NCBI RefSeq assembly: GCF_002743375.1
Contig: NZ_PDZC01000007.1
Coordinates: 62,001 to 126,000 of the forward strand
DNA: 64,000 nucleotides
Direction: 5' to 3'
From: Sporosarcina sp. P34
Lineage (GTDB): Bacteria; Bacillota; Bacilli; Bacillales_A; Planococcaceae
The position numbers were made by a program, and so were the translations under genes. The number at the start of each line of letters is the position of its first letter. Position 1 is the stretch's first letter. Below, piece by piece: positions 17,560 through 26,268 of the stretch. The notes beneath the pieces were generated by a model. It saw nothing but the letters and a program-made list of their open reading frames with translations, did no database searches and had not been told where the DNA came from.

Positions 17560-17765
17560 GTATGAAGGGATAGCAACTCCAGATAGGGGACGCTTTCCCA
17601 CGGGCTCTCGGTGAGCCAACCAGGTCGCAAGCTCCCTTTTGGTTGTCTCTCCTGTCGAGCTGATCCATCGGGAAGAGCCGTAACGAAGAACGGCTTTTGC
17701 GAGTAAAAGCGAAGCGTTAGGAGCACATCTTTGCACTTGCCACCAACTTCCTCTTCCATCCTAAT
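17560..17765. repeat. Palindromic dispersed element, copy 1 (diverged)
   Basis: GGTGAGCCAACCAGGTCGCAA is close to the reverse complement of the inner part of the copy at 41138. The outer GGGGACGCTTTCC arm matches the copies near 31400 and 40850. The 3' half is rearranged by unrelated sequence that includes a GAGCCGTAACGAAGAACGGCT hairpin. Chance open frames on the minus strand across it are not supported. Confidence 0.6.
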
Positions 17766-17907
17766 TTTGATAGTAAAAGGATTTAGAACACTCACTGGCA
17801 GTAAAATGCGAATTATTGTTTTTCTTACATTTATCTATGGTCAAAAACAGAAATGATTACAACACTAACTTTATTGAACTTTGATATGTATCTCCCACTC
17901 ATTTTGC

Positions 17908-18036
17908 AGGGATTGGAGCGGCAGGCGGCGACTCTAGGAGGATCAGTGGGACAGGTGAAACACCCAGCGAGCGAAGCGAAGGGGTGTGGTTCACCGCCCA
18001 CCCTCCAGAACGCGTCCGCCTAGAGCGCAAATCCCC
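17908..18036. repeat. Palindromic dispersed element, copy 2
   Basis: Outer arms GGATTGGAGCGGCAGGCGGC and the complement of GTCCGCCTAGAGCGCAAATCC pair imperfectly over about 32 bp. An inner pair, GGTGAAACACCC with GGGTGTGGTTCACC, extends the fold. The stretch between the MBL gene and uppP (578 bp) holds this copy, copy 1 and a terminator, and no gene. Confidence 0.8.
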
Positions 18037-18074
18037 TCCCCTATCCCCCGTCAACCTATCTTATTTCATTCCAC

Positions 18075-18108
18075 AAAAAACGACCTCTGCACATCCCGCA
18101 AAGGTCGT
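18075..18108 (-). terminator. Intrinsic terminator of uppP
   Basis: ACGACCT...AGGTCGT stem followed on the minus strand by a run of T (18075-18080), nine bases past the uppP stop codon. Confidence 0.88.
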
Positions 18109-18116
18109 CTCACTTT

Positions 18117-18947
18117 TTATAAAAACACAATCACGGCCAAGATTGCTGCCAACACGAGACGATAAATCGCAAATGGCATCAACTTGACTTTCGAAATCAA
18201 CGTCAAGAAGAAACGAATAGAAATCAGCGCAAATACAAACGCACTCAAGAAACCTACTACGTAGAATCCTAAGTCATCCATCGACATATACTCCCAGTTC
18301 TTCAACACCGACACCAGACTCGCACCCATCATAATCGGGACCGCCATGATGAACGTAAAATCAGCAGCCGTCCGGTGATTCATCCCGAACAATACACCAC
18401 CGGAAATCGTCGCACCCGATCGTGAAAATCCAGGCCACAACGACAAACACTGAACCAGTCCAACTGTAAACGCCTGTTTATATGTAATTTGATCTAGCGT
18501 CTGTACACGTGGATTTTTTGGCCCAAACTTATCCGCAGCAATCATCAGCACCGCCCCTGCAACTAACGCAAAAATAACGGTTTCCACGCCGAATAAATAA
18601 TCATCAATCAAATCTTTAAATGCAAAACCGAAAATGACAGCGGGTAACATTCCAACGATCACGTGTAGTAAATTGAAACGCTCGCTCATCTTGACTCCGC
18701 TATCTACATTATACAAACCGACCAAACTAAATAACCGTTTCCAAAATACTACGACAACAGCTAAAATTGAACCGAGTTGAATCACGATCTTAAATGTAAT
18801 AGCAGGATATTTCCCAAGGAATTCTTCCGTCTTTAACCACATATCATCGACAATAATCAAATGACCTGTCGAGGAAACGGGCGCGAATTCCGTCATTCCT
18901 TCTACGAATCCTAAAATTAGCGCTTTAATTAAATCAAATAATTCCAT
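18117..18947 (-). CDS. uppP: Undecaprenyl-diphosphatase UppP (BacA)
   Basis: A 276-residue polytopic membrane enzyme that dephosphorylates undecaprenyl pyrophosphate to recycle the lipid carrier of peptidoglycan synthesis. Its activity gives bacitracin tolerance. Diagnostic motifs are EGMTEFAPVSSTGH (about residues 17-30) and PGFSRSGATISGG (about 165). About eight helices are apparent. ATG at 18947 is supported by GAAAGAG; a longer in-frame start adds 52 residues without a ribosome site. A DnaA-box cluster occupies the upstream region. The adjacent lia operon also responds to lipid II-cycle stress in relatives, a coherent neighbourhood. Confidence 0.95.
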   Translation of the reverse strand: MELFDLIKALILGFVEGMTEFAPVSSTGHLIIVDDMWLKTEEFLGKYPAITFKIVIQLGSILAVVVVFWKRLFSLVGLYNVDSGVKMSERFNLLHVIVGMLPAVIFGFAFKDLIDDYLFGVETVIFALVAGAVLMIAADKFGPKNPRVQTLDQITYKQAFTVGLVQCLSLWPGFSRSGATISGGVLFGMNHRTAADFTFIMAVPIMMGASLVSVLKNWEYMSMDDLGFYVVGFLSAFVFALISIRFFLTLISKVKLMPFAIYRLVLAAILAVIVFL

Positions 18948-19022
18948 ATGACTCTCTTTCCGCGAAGGCTCCCCTTCTGCTATTCTATTTTCTTTTATCC
19001 AGTCTATCATGACGTAACGAAC

Positions 19023-19175
19023 AGTGGATAAGTTTCCGGCAGAATATTTTTTATCCACATGTGCATACATGACGTTTTCACATACAAAGGAATACTTATG
19101 CACATAGTACGTGGATAGATTGTGGAAAAGTTCATAACTTCAGACTATTCTAACTAAATTCGTTGCTTATCCACA
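19023..19175. other. Cluster of DnaA boxes outside a replication origin
   Basis: Two perfect TTATCCACA boxes lie at 19051-19059 and 19167-19175. Near matches on the other strand are AGTGGATAA (19023-19031), CGTGGATAG (19110-19118) and TGTGGAAAA (19121-19129). There is no dnaA or dnaN gene nearby and no obvious AT-rich unwinding region. A titration or regulatory cluster is more likely than an origin. Confidence 0.65.
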
Positions 19176-19220
19176 GTTTTATCGTCTATCTATTGATATG
19201 CCGCGGCTCATACTTGTAGA

Positions 19221-19856
19221 CTAGTAATCCGTTAATTTATTTTGAAACGCATAAATAACCGCTTGAGTGCGGTCTTGGACTTCTAATTTGGATAATAGAT
19301 TACTGACGTGAGTTTTCACCGTTTTTAACGCAATGAATAGTTCATCCGCAATTTCCTGATTAGATTTACCTTTAGCCAATAATAATAAGACTTCGAGTTC
19401 GCGATCGGTTAAGTCTTCATGCAAGGCATGCGTCTTGCCACTGCGCATTTTCGTCATCATTTTAGATGTCACTTCAGGCTCAAGCACGGTTTGTCCCTGC
19501 ATGGTGTCTCTAATCGCATCCGCCACGCGCTTCGCATTGGATGTTTTCAAAATATAACTGACAGCTCCCGCTTCGAGTGCAGGGTATAATTTATCATCAT
19601 CGAGGAAGCTCGTGACGATAATTACCTTCGCTTCCGGCCACTTGGCGATAATCTCAGCAGTTGCCTCGGCGCCATTCATCACAGGCATGACCATGTCCAT
19701 CAGAATAATATCCGGACGTAAATCCAGTGCTTTTACGACACCTACCTGACCATTTTCTGCTTCCGCAATTACTTCAATATCCGGTTGCATCTGCAAATAC
19801 GTCGATACGCCAATGCGCACCATTTCATGATCATCTACCAACAGCACTCGAATCAT
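19221..19856 (-). CDS. liaR: LuxR-type response regulator LiaR/VraR
   Basis: The 211-residue regulator has a receiver domain with phospho-acceptor Asp in LMDMVMP (about residue 54), acidic pair DD (8-9) and Lys in ILKTS (about 104). A NarL/LuxR helix-turn-helix lies at about 145-205 ([21 protein letters not shown]). It overlaps liaS by 26 bp. In relatives LiaR, phosphorylated by LiaS, activates its own operon under cell-wall antibiotic stress. Order liaI-liaH-liaF-liaS-liaR is the canonical one. Confidence 0.94.
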   Translation of the reverse strand: MIRVLLVDDHEMVRIGVSTYLQMQPDIEVIAEAENGQVGVVKALDLRPDIILMDMVMPVMNGAEATAEIIAKWPEAKVIIVTSFLDDDKLYPALEAGAVSYILKTSNAKRVADAIRDTMQGQTVLEPEVTSKMMTKMRSGKTHALHEDLTDRELEVLLLLAKGKSNQEIADELFIALKTVKTHVSNLLSKLEVQDRTQAVIYAFQNKLTDY

Positions 19857-20874
19857 CCACCAGCTCCCCTTTCAAAATCGGTAATTTCACTTCTACGATC
19901 GTTCCTTGAGACGGTACCGAGACAATCTTACAACTACCGCCAATCTCAATCGCCCGTTCTTTCACATTCTGCAGACCATACGATCCGCCTTTCCCTGCGT
20001 CCTGCTTAAATCCAACGCCATTGTCTTGCACACGTAAAATCGCCAATCCATCCCGTTCGATTAATAATATTTCTACTTCCGTTGCCTTTGCATGGCGAAG
20101 TGTATTCGATAACGTTTCTTGTGCAATCCGGAATAAATGATCTTCCGCACCTTTGGATAGCACGATATCTTCTAAACGATGTGTAATATCGAACGTCACT
20201 TTTTCCTGTAATTCACTCAATAATTCTTCGAGACCTTCGGCAAGCGTCTGATTATGCAGTGCAGCAGGACGTAAATGGAGAAGCAATGCCCGCATTTCTA
20301 ATTGTGCCTGCTGAACCATTCGTTCCACTTGCAGTAACGGCTTGCGGATTGGTCCTTCTTCCGCTTGTTCCGCTAGCGCTGATAACAGCATTGAGGCTGC
20401 GAACAATTGTTGGGAGACAGAATCATGCAGCTCCCTTGCTAATCTTTGACGTTCTTCTATAATACGTTCTTGAATGATTTGATCTTGTGTCTCGACACGC
20501 TCATCCGTAATTTTACGCAAACTGTTTCGCTGTGCTTCAAGTACTTCATATAACTGTTCAATAGAACGATTCGTTTGTTTTTTCATTTTATTCGAGCTCG
20601 TAAACTCTTGTTTAGCATACAAATCCTGTAGTTTTCCAATAATGATATTCTCTTTCATCCTACTGTTTAGGCTGATCCAGCTTGCGATTCCTAAACTTAT
20701 GACGAAAATCGTCGTGAACAACCAGGCCAACAACGGCATATCCGCAGCTTCTGTATCGAGTAGCAACCTCTGATAGTCAGCGATAGATACATCAATGAAC
20801 AAATAGAAGAAGACCGCGACGATCGTACTAAACATCAGCGTCAAGAGAATGGTGCGACCAATGATTGCCTTCAT
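19831..20874 (-). CDS. liaS: Sensor histidine kinase LiaS/VraS
   Basis: A 347-residue intramembrane-sensing kinase. Two N-terminal membrane helices (about residues 8-30 and 46-66) with almost no external loop lead into a coiled linker. The HisKA_3 domain follows with [18 protein letters not shown] (His about 148), then an HATPase domain with N box and DNGVGF (about 292) and a GLQN turn. Its gene overlaps liaF by 4 bp and liaR by 26 bp, so all three are co-translated. LiaF restrains LiaS in relatives. Confidence 0.94.
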   Translation of the reverse strand: MKAIIGRTILLTLMFSTIVAVFFYLFIDVSIADYQRLLLDTEAADMPLLAWLFTTIFVISLGIASWISLNSRMKENIIIGKLQDLYAKQEFTSSNKMKKQTNRSIEQLYEVLEAQRNSLRKITDERVETQDQIIQERIIEERQRLARELHDSVSQQLFAASMLLSALAEQAEEGPIRKPLLQVERMVQQAQLEMRALLLHLRPAALHNQTLAEGLEELLSELQEKVTFDITHRLEDIVLSKGAEDHLFRIAQETLSNTLRHAKATEVEILLIERDGLAILRVQDNGVGFKQDAGKGGSYGLQNVKERAIEIGGSCKIVSVPSQGTIVEVKLPILKGELVDDSSAVGR

Positions 20875-21572
20875 TTTCTACGCACCTCCACGTCACCGAT
20901 CCACGTAAATACTGAAATAATCAACTCGGGATCATTCGGCCGTTTCGTTTCATAGCCGTCATGTTCTTGTATAGTTTCATTAAATAGTTGCTGTGGAACG
21001 TTGCCTAACAAATTCGCTTCACCATATAACGTGGCATAATGAATGCGTACCGGAATATCGTACGGCAGTTCAATACGCACTTTACCGAAGATTTGCCGAA
21101 CCGAAATAAAGGAAGCCCCTTTAGGCAATACCGTATCCGTCACATCGACATGCACATCACCGAAAAACCCTTGCATATGAATATCTTCCCACTCATACGT
21201 CGAGAATGGAGTGGATTGGACCGAAAACAAGCGGTTCCTCCACATACCTTGCGATCGTCTAACACGAGGCTTTTGCAAATCGCCAAAGACTTCACTGGCC
21301 GGCGTGCCTTTCCATAATTTCATGATAATATACAAAACAATGGCTAAAATCAGCAGACGTACACTCCATAATGTCAGAAGCGCAATCACTATAAAGACAA
21401 TACCTGTGATCGCTGTCCATTTTCCACGTTTTCGATAGCCATAATCGAGGAATCCCCAACCGAGAAGGAGGAAGATGAAATTACCATTTGAAAACACCAT
21501 GGATTCGACGAAAGCAATCGTCAAAAGCGCAAGTACATATACTGAAACTTTAGTAGAATCCCTCTTAGCCAT
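20871..21572 (-). CDS. liaF: LiaF, negative regulator of LiaRS
   Basis: The 233-residue protein has four short membrane segments in the first 95 residues and a C-terminal beta-helical LiaF/DUF2154 domain (about 115-233; cell-wall-active antibiotic response family). Family members keep LiaS inactive until lipid II-cycle damage. Its stop overlaps the liaS start (ATGA). It follows liaH by 50 bp. A GGGAGAGAATGAA region precedes the ATG. Assignment rests on domain plus canonical gene order. Confidence 0.92.
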   Translation of the reverse strand: MAKRDSTKVSVYVLALLTIAFVESMVFSNGNFIFLLLGWGFLDYGYRKRGKWTAITGIVFIVIALLTLWSVRLLILAIVLYIIMKLWKGTPASEVFGDLQKPRVRRSQGMWRNRLFSVQSTPFSTYEWEDIHMQGFFGDVHVDVTDTVLPKGASFISVRQIFGKVRIELPYDIPVRIHYATLYGEANLLGNVPQQLFNETIQEHDGYETKRPNDPELIISVFTWIGDVEVRRK

Positions 21573-21622
21573 TTCATTCTCTCCCTTCTCGATAGAGGAA
21601 GCGTAATGCTTCCTCTTATAGT

Positions 21623-22255
21623 TTACACAATATCTTGAGATTTTGCGTTAGATTTCTCTAATGAATCCAAACGTTGCTCCATTGACGAATGTGATTGTGT
21701 CGTTCTTGTTTCACCGCCAAGATTTTCGATGTACGAATGCAAGTCATCTAGTGTTGAAAATGAACTATCTGGCTTGACGAATCGATTCATCTTTTCCTGC
21801 GCGCGCGTCACGTTCTCTTTGCCCATCAATTGCAACTGGCGAACACGCATATCTTTCACACGATGCTTCATTTCTTCAAATTTCCGTTCCAATGACAGCA
21901 ATTCTTGCGTAGCGTCTTGGATGCTCGCAGACAGACGGGCAACTCGTCCTTCATACGCTTCTACTTCTTGTTGTGCGAACGCAATCAACTCTGCATCTCC
22001 TGTCATTTCAGCAAGCTCCAGTTGACGACGACGTTTTATCGCCATCGAATTCGCGTCTTGACGTTCGGCTTCCAATTCTTCCTTCAGTCTTCCTTGGCGT
22101 TCAAGCAACTTCCCAATTTCCGCCGTTTGCTTTTGTGCTTCTACGAAATACTGATTTAGTAATTCTAGCGGATTTTCCTTCTTTTGCGACTTATCCATTA
22201 AACTATTCAAATCTTCTTGTAGCGTATATTTCAGTTTATGCCAAAATGCGTTCAT
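21623..22255 (-). CDS. liaH: PspA/IM30 family protein LiaH
   Basis: A 210-residue, highly charged, almost entirely alpha-helical coiled-coil protein. It has no membrane helix, an N-terminal amphipathic segment (WHKLKYTLQEDLNSLMDK), and long heptad regions (about residues 25-150). PspA/LiaH proteins assemble on the inner face of the membrane and stabilise it under antibiotic stress. Its place after a LiaI-like membrane protein and before liaF is canonical. GGAGAGATGTAAT precedes the start. It is somewhat shorter at the C-terminus than typical PspA, as usual for LiaH. Confidence 0.93.
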   Translation of the reverse strand: MNAFWHKLKYTLQEDLNSLMDKSQKKENPLELLNQYFVEAQKQTAEIGKLLERQGRLKEELEAERQDANSMAIKRRRQLELAEMTGDAELIAFAQQEVEAYEGRVARLSASIQDATQELLSLERKFEEMKHRVKDMRVRQLQLMGKENVTRAQEKMNRFVKPDSSFSTLDDLHSYIENLGGETRTTQSHSSMEQRLDSLEKSNAKSQDIV

Positions 22256-22270
22256 ATTACATCTCTCCTT

Positions 22271-22615
22271 TTATTTTGTCATTTCATTCCATTGACGTTC
22301 AAAGTTTGTGAACGGGTCATTGGATAGAACGTTCGGGTTTGCCTTGCGATCTTTCCATTTGCGGTAAACGTAATAGACTCCAATCAATGCGATGATCCCG
22401 ATGAATGCACCAATATTAGAAATTGAACCAATTACACTGATGATCAAAATCGACATCCAGAATACTTTCGCGAACATCGACTGGCTCTTTCTCCAGTAGT
22501 GATAACTGACAAGCGCGATTGCTCCTGTAATGGCTAAAGCAATGATTGGACCTACGTTTAGCACAAATGCCAAACCCGCCACAATGCCTAGTAAAAATAA
22601 TCCAAGTGTCTTCAT
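22271..22615 (-). CDS. liaI: LiaI-like small membrane protein
   Basis: A 114-residue protein with three to four hydrophobic segments in the first 85 residues and a basic cytoplasmic tail (KWKDRKANPN). It occupies the liaI position, 15 bp upstream of liaH. LiaI in B. subtilis is the membrane anchor for LiaH. Sequence similarity to B. subtilis LiaI is not obvious by eye, so the name is given by position and topology. GGGAGGACATCAACATG is a strong start. It is the first gene of the operon; the candidate operator lies about 80 bp upstream. Confidence 0.75.
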   Translation of the reverse strand: MKTLGLFLLGIVAGLAFVLNVGPIIALAITGAIALVSYHYWRKSQSMFAKVFWMSILIISVIGSISNIGAFIGIIALIGVYYVYRKWKDRKANPNVLSNDPFTNFERQWNEMTK

Positions 22616-22646
22616 GTTGATGTCCTCCCTTCATTTGTATCCTTAG

Positions 22647-22714
22647 TTTATAATGAATCCTTGATTTCTCCGACGGTCCCATAGCGGATTTCTGACTCAG
22701 ACTTAAGGCTGAGT
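22647..22714 (-). promoter_or_regulatory. liaI promoter region with candidate LiaR operator
   Basis: A minus-strand TATAAA -10 box lies at 22647-22652. Upstream of it ACTCAGACTTAAGGCTGAGT (22695-22714) is a 20-bp palindrome with a single mismatched pair. VraR/LiaR sites are described as ACT-Nx-AGT inverted repeats, which this fits. Its position upstream of the promoter suits an activator. Confidence 0.5.
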
Positions 22715-22810
22715 GTGAGTAAATCTCGACTTAGGGGGTGCCGTTGATCTGTGTTCTTCAGTATAAAAATCTAAAAGGCTTACTCCCTTACCAACGGAAG
22801 CCAATCACAA

Positions 22811-22851
22811 AAAAAGCCGTTCGAGAAATCATTTATGATCTCTCAAACGGC
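22811..22851 (-). terminator. Intrinsic terminator after the DinB-family gene
   Basis: GCCGTT(C)GAGA pairs with TCTC(A)AACGGC around a 12-base loop. A minus-strand T run follows (22811-22815 on plus as A). Confidence 0.88.
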
Positions 22852-22862
22852 AATATCAGATA

Positions 22863-23324
22863 TTATTTATTTGCTCTAAGTAGCCCATCAATCACACCGG
22901 CATGCAAACCTTCGTGCCAAGTAAGAAACTGCAGAACTTCATCGACAGTTTCCATCGTAATAAACGTACCGATAGAAAGCGGTGTACTCAATCGATGCGA
23001 CAGCTGTTGTTCAGTTAGTTTCGAAATACGCTTACCTTGGTCTTTCATCGCTGCGATCAATTCCTCTTCAGTTGGAGCGCTACTCGGCCAAGTAGATGGA
23101 CTCGTTCCCGTTGCGAAGAATTCTGCCCATTCTAATTTATCGACTGGATAGTCATTCATTGCGCGGTGAAGAAAGTCTTCAGTCAATGAATAGATATGTC
23201 CTACATTCCACCGTACTGTATTTGAAAAACCTTTAGGTTGAACGTCCCACGCGGCCTCGTCCGTCCGTTTACAAAGACTTAATGTATAACCTCTCGCCAT
23301 GGAGAATTGTTGTAAAGCACCCAT
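22863..23324 (-). CDS. DinB/YfiT-like metal-dependent four-helix protein
   Basis: The 153-residue protein fits the DinB superfamily: a four-helix bundle with a three-His metal site. The likely ligands are His in RWNVGHIYSL (about residue 42) and the pair in TWHEGLHAGVIDGLL (about 137 and 141). Members with known roles are thiol-dependent transferases, for example with bacillithiol or mycothiol. Bacilli carry many paralogues of unknown function. Start ATG follows GAGAGGGTGGAATGA. It is a single gene with its own terminator. Confidence 0.87.
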   Translation of the reverse strand: MGALQQFSMARGYTLSLCKRTDEAAWDVQPKGFSNTVRWNVGHIYSLTEDFLHRAMNDYPVDKLEWAEFFATGTSPSTWPSSAPTEEELIAAMKDQGKRISKLTEQQLSHRLSTPLSIGTFITMETVDEVLQFLTWHEGLHAGVIDGLLRANK

Positions 23325-23349
23325 TCATTCCACCCTCTCTTATAATCTA

Positions 23350-23376
23350 AAAACAGCCTTGCACTTAGGCAGGCTG
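23350..23376 (-). terminator. Intrinsic terminator of the 120-residue acidic protein gene
   Basis: CAGCCTTGC/GCAGGCTG stem with one bulged T, six-base loop, and a minus-strand T stretch after it. Confidence 0.7.
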
Positions 23377-23379
23377 ACA

Positions 23380-23742
23380 TTACGATGGATTCTCTTCTTG
23401 CTTTTTAATATTCTTATGCTCATTCCACTGGTCATGCGCTTCATGGTTGTATTTACGATTATATTCTTCCTGATCTCCATACGGGAATTTTTCACCGGGT
23501 GTCAGATCATGATAGTTTTGGCTTGGGGATTTATTTTGACTATAAGCGGAAGGTTTATGTTCTCCCGTTTCATCCTGTGCATTTTCTCTAAATGTTACAC
23601 TTGAATCAGAATCTGCTGGATCGGCAAGAGGTAGTTCATCTGGTACCACTACGCCTTCTACCGCACACTTCTCCTCATCGATCTTTTCCACTCTCGGCGT
23701 AAGATCTTTTTTGTTTGGATACTTTCCGTCAACGATTGTCAT
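23380..23742 (-). CDS. Hydrophilic acidic protein of unknown function
   Basis: A 120-residue soluble protein rich in Asp, Glu, Asn, Lys and Pro, with a tail containing YNRKYNHEAHDQWNEH; probably largely disordered. I do not recognise a family. The start is set at ATG 23742, nine bases after GGGAGG; the longer in-frame option adds 24 residues with no ribosome site. It lies between the DinB-like gene and the sensor kinase, flanked by terminators on both sides, so it is transcribed alone. The composition suggests a stress- or spore-type small protein, an impression only. Confidence 0.7.
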   Translation of the reverse strand: MTIVDGKYPNKKDLTPRVEKIDEEKCAVEGVVVPDELPLADPADSDSSVTFRENAQDETGEHKPSAYSQNKSPSQNYHDLTPGEKFPYGDQEEYNRKYNHEAHDQWNEHKNIKKQEENPS

Positions 23743-23841
23743 ATAACCATTCCTCCCTTTCATGCTGCCCCTAATCAATAGACCGCACTCTCTATACATA
23801 CCCTTATTCGCCATAAACTAAACTGATTCCTCTTAACATTT

Positions 23842-23881
23842 CAAAAAAGGAGTAAGATAGGAGTTTTCTCCCACCTCACTC
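23842..23881 (-). terminator. Strong intrinsic terminator of the two-component operon
   Basis: A 15-bp stem (three G-T pairs) with a four-base loop is followed on the minus strand by six T (23842-23847). It lies ten bases past the kinase stop codon. Confidence 0.9.
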
Positions 23882-23890
23882 CGCACCAAT

Positions 23891-26089
23891 TTATCCCCCG
23901 ATGACATCAATCGTCACTTTAAATAAATCCCCATCGACCTCCACTTCCATTCGGCCGCCATGTAGTTCAACAATAGATTGAGCAATAGCCAATCCTAAAC
24001 CCGAACCTTCCGTTTGCCTAGACGTGTCTCCCCGCTTAAAGCGTTCGAATAATTCATCTGTCGTGTCACCAAGTTCATATTGTGCAACGTTTTTCAATAC
24101 GATACGTGCATTCGATCCCACTTGTTGTAGATTGACATACACCCTCGTACCTGGCAACGAGTACTTCCATATATTGATGAACAGATTATCAAGTACTCTC
24201 CACCACTTTTGTCCGTCTACCATCGCAAAGACGGTTTCTTCAGGTAAAGTAGTTCGAATATGCAAATCTCGCTCAACGAATTCTTCCGCATGCTCTGCCA
24301 AAGCTTGTTGGATCAGCTGATTTAAATCTACACGTTGCTTCACCATTTCTACATTACCACTTGCCATTTTGGATACTTCGAATAAATCTTCTATAAGTGT
24401 TTTTAAGCGCTGTGACTTCTGATCTAGAATGCCAATGTATTTTGCACGTTCTTCCGCAGTTAACGTCTCATCTTTCAGTAAATCCGTATACGTGATAATT
24501 GAAGTAAGCGGCGTCCGCAAGTCATGGCTGACATTTGTGATTAACTCCGTTTTTAACCGCTCACTTTTCGCTTGTTCATTGATCGATACGCGAACACCTT
24601 CGCGGAGGTTATTCAAATTCGCTGCATGTTTCGCAAGCTGTGATGTACCTTTGACCGGTATTGCCTGCATCAAATGACCCGCTGCCATATCATTCGTTGC
24701 GGCCAGTATACGATTCATATAGGCTGCTTTTTTCACGAAAATGAATAATGCCGGTAGTAAAACGAACAGGACACAGAAAACATAAATGATCAAAAGCGAT
24801 GGGTGCATAACTCCCCCAACCAAGCCTACGCCTGCAAGGAAAAAGATCATCAGTAACAACGAGAACTGTACACCCATCGTACGATTATTGAATATGTCTC
24901 TACTATCTTTCGCAAATTGCATCATGTAGCTTTCATGCCAATCTTTCATCAGCCGCCCTGGCTCGCTGTATAGCCTAAATACATGAACAGCTTGAAACGC
25001 CAATAATGCGGTAAACGGTACGCCAATCAATAAGAAACTGATGACTAGATCACTGATCGTTCCCAAGCGTAAGTACATAAACTGATTGAAGATATTGTAG
25101 ATTGCAGATTTGAAATAAACTGTCAGAATAAATGTGTTCAGTAGCAAAAGAGCTACTTTCACATCTATTTTCCAGCGTGAATACGTTGCAGCCAATCTTG
25201 ACTGCAGCACCCATTCTTTCTGGAACTTCATCACTGTACATAATGCTACGAGAGCAAGCGCACCGAGAACCCACAAGGCATATATCATATATTTTCCACG
25301 GATGAATTGATCGTTTTCCTTAGCCAATTGCCCCGACACTGTAGCATCTGATGGAATACTAACTGTTCCTTTGAAATATTGCGCAGGATTACTAATTTCC
25401 ATCGCATGATTATCTATGAACGTCGACCCTTGTTCCATTGAATCATCAGAATAGCCATTGTCATACACAGCTGAGTTCGCCCTGAAATATCCTGTCGCTT
25501 CAGTAAATTGTCTTTGGAAGATTGACGTGTCCTTGACATCTCCACGCGTAAATCGCTCACCCGTTTCAACATTCACTAGATCATAAGAAATGGGAATATT
25601 CATATCTCGATTATTTTCTGTCTCCCTAATTTGACTAGCTAAAGCTTTTACCTTTTCCGAACGGATTTTGTCTTCTACATACCTATCACTATCAAAATTC
25701 TTTTGAATCTCTTCTAGTTTCGTATTTCGCTCTTTAACTAGAGCCAATAGTAACGTCTCATTTTTCTCGCTTTTCGCTTCCGCAATTCGTTCTGCGTATT
25801 GTTGCTGGATCGTATCAAGCTGTTCAGAATGTGTACCGTACCGCTGTCGGTATTCGTCAATTTCCTCTTGTGAAACCGTTATTTCTTTTTCTGCTTTTTT
25901 CAAGTCAATTGGATTCAGTACAGTAGCCGACAGATTATCGTATACCTGTTCCATTCTATAGGTAAAGTCTTCTTGATCGGTAAACGATTTACCAACAAGT
26001 TGCGGCGCATAATGAATGATGGACGGCAATGCGATCAATACTAGTGTCACGAGTGCAGACCAGATGGCCAATTTTATACTTTTGTTCAT
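23891..26089 (-). CDS. Membrane sensor histidine kinase, large extracytoplasmic coiled-coil domain
   Basis: A kinase of about 732 residues. One N-terminal helix (about 8-28) is followed by an external domain of about 230 residues with a long coiled coil (about 65-160). A block of several membrane helices follows (about 270-460), then a HAMP-like linker. HisKA comes next with NVSHDLRTPLTSIITYTDLL (His about 517), then HATPase with N box DNLFINIWKYS and GSGLGLAIAQSIVELHGG. The mix of an extracellular coiled coil with a polytopic core recalls kinases sensing envelope state. ATG at 26089 or GTG at 26092 both fit GGAGG. A 59-codon membrane-protein gene runs into its start. Confidence 0.9.
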   Translation of the reverse strand: MNKSIKLAIWSALVTLVLIALPSIIHYAPQLVGKSFTDQEDFTYRMEQVYDNLSATVLNPIDLKKAEKEITVSQEEIDEYRQRYGTHSEQLDTIQQQYAERIAEAKSEKNETLLLALVKERNTKLEEIQKNFDSDRYVEDKIRSEKVKALASQIRETENNRDMNIPISYDLVNVETGERFTRGDVKDTSIFQRQFTEATGYFRANSAVYDNGYSDDSMEQGSTFIDNHAMEISNPAQYFKGTVSIPSDATVSGQLAKENDQFIRGKYMIYALWVLGALALVALCTVMKFQKEWVLQSRLAATYSRWKIDVKVALLLLNTFILTVYFKSAIYNIFNQFMYLRLGTISDLVISFLLIGVPFTALLAFQAVHVFRLYSEPGRLMKDWHESYMMQFAKDSRDIFNNRTMGVQFSLLLMIFFLAGVGLVGGVMHPSLLIIYVFCVLFVLLPALFIFVKKAAYMNRILAATNDMAAGHLMQAIPVKGTSQLAKHAANLNNLREGVRVSINEQAKSERLKTELITNVSHDLRTPLTSIITYTDLLKDETLTAEERAKYIGILDQKSQRLKTLIEDLFEVSKMASGNVEMVKQRVDLNQLIQQALAEHAEEFVERDLHIRTTLPEETVFAMVDGQKWWRVLDNLFINIWKYSLPGTRVYVNLQQVGSNARIVLKNVAQYELGDTTDELFERFKRGDTSRQTEGSGLGLAIAQSIVELHGGRMEVEVDGDLFKVTIDVIGG

Positions 26090-26268
26090 CACACGGTTCC
26101 TCCTTTAATAATTCGTCCAAAGTAATGGGTTGCCAGGTTTAATCGTTCCCAGCCGTCGAGGAAAAGATCAACCGTAAATGAAGCGCAGTACATTAGGCTT
26201 CCAAGTGCTAGCGTAATTGCAATGAGTGACCCAACCAAGCCGTTTCTATTTTTCGATTTTATAGCCAA
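26089..26268 (-). CDS. 59-residue single-helix membrane protein between regulator and kinase genes
   Basis: A TTG codon at 26268, shortly after GGTGG, opens a frame that overlaps the end of the response regulator by 23 bp. It reads one membrane helix (LVGSLIAITLALGSLMYCAS, residues 11-30), then an amphipathic tail ending GRIIKGGTV. Its TGA overlaps the kinase start (GTGTGATGA). No other gene explains this 157-bp gap, and the kinase ribosome site lies within it. The tight overlaps at both ends argue for a real, translationally coupled gene. A role as a small kinase-modulating subunit is inference. Confidence 0.6.
   Translation of the reverse strand: MAIKSKNRNGLVGSLIAITLALGSLMYCASFTVDLFLDGWERLNLATHYFGRIIKGGTV

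Noticed and set aside
17367..17795. Minus-strand open frame across repeat copy 1
   Set aside because: It reads through hairpin repeat and antisense to the MBL gene; no ribosome site.
19023..19175. Replication origin
   Set aside because: No dnaA, dnaN or AT-rich unwinding region is present; only a box cluster is seen.
22738..23151. Plus-strand open frame opposite the DinB-family gene
   Set aside because: It is antisense to a well-supported gene and covers that gene's terminator; no credible protein.
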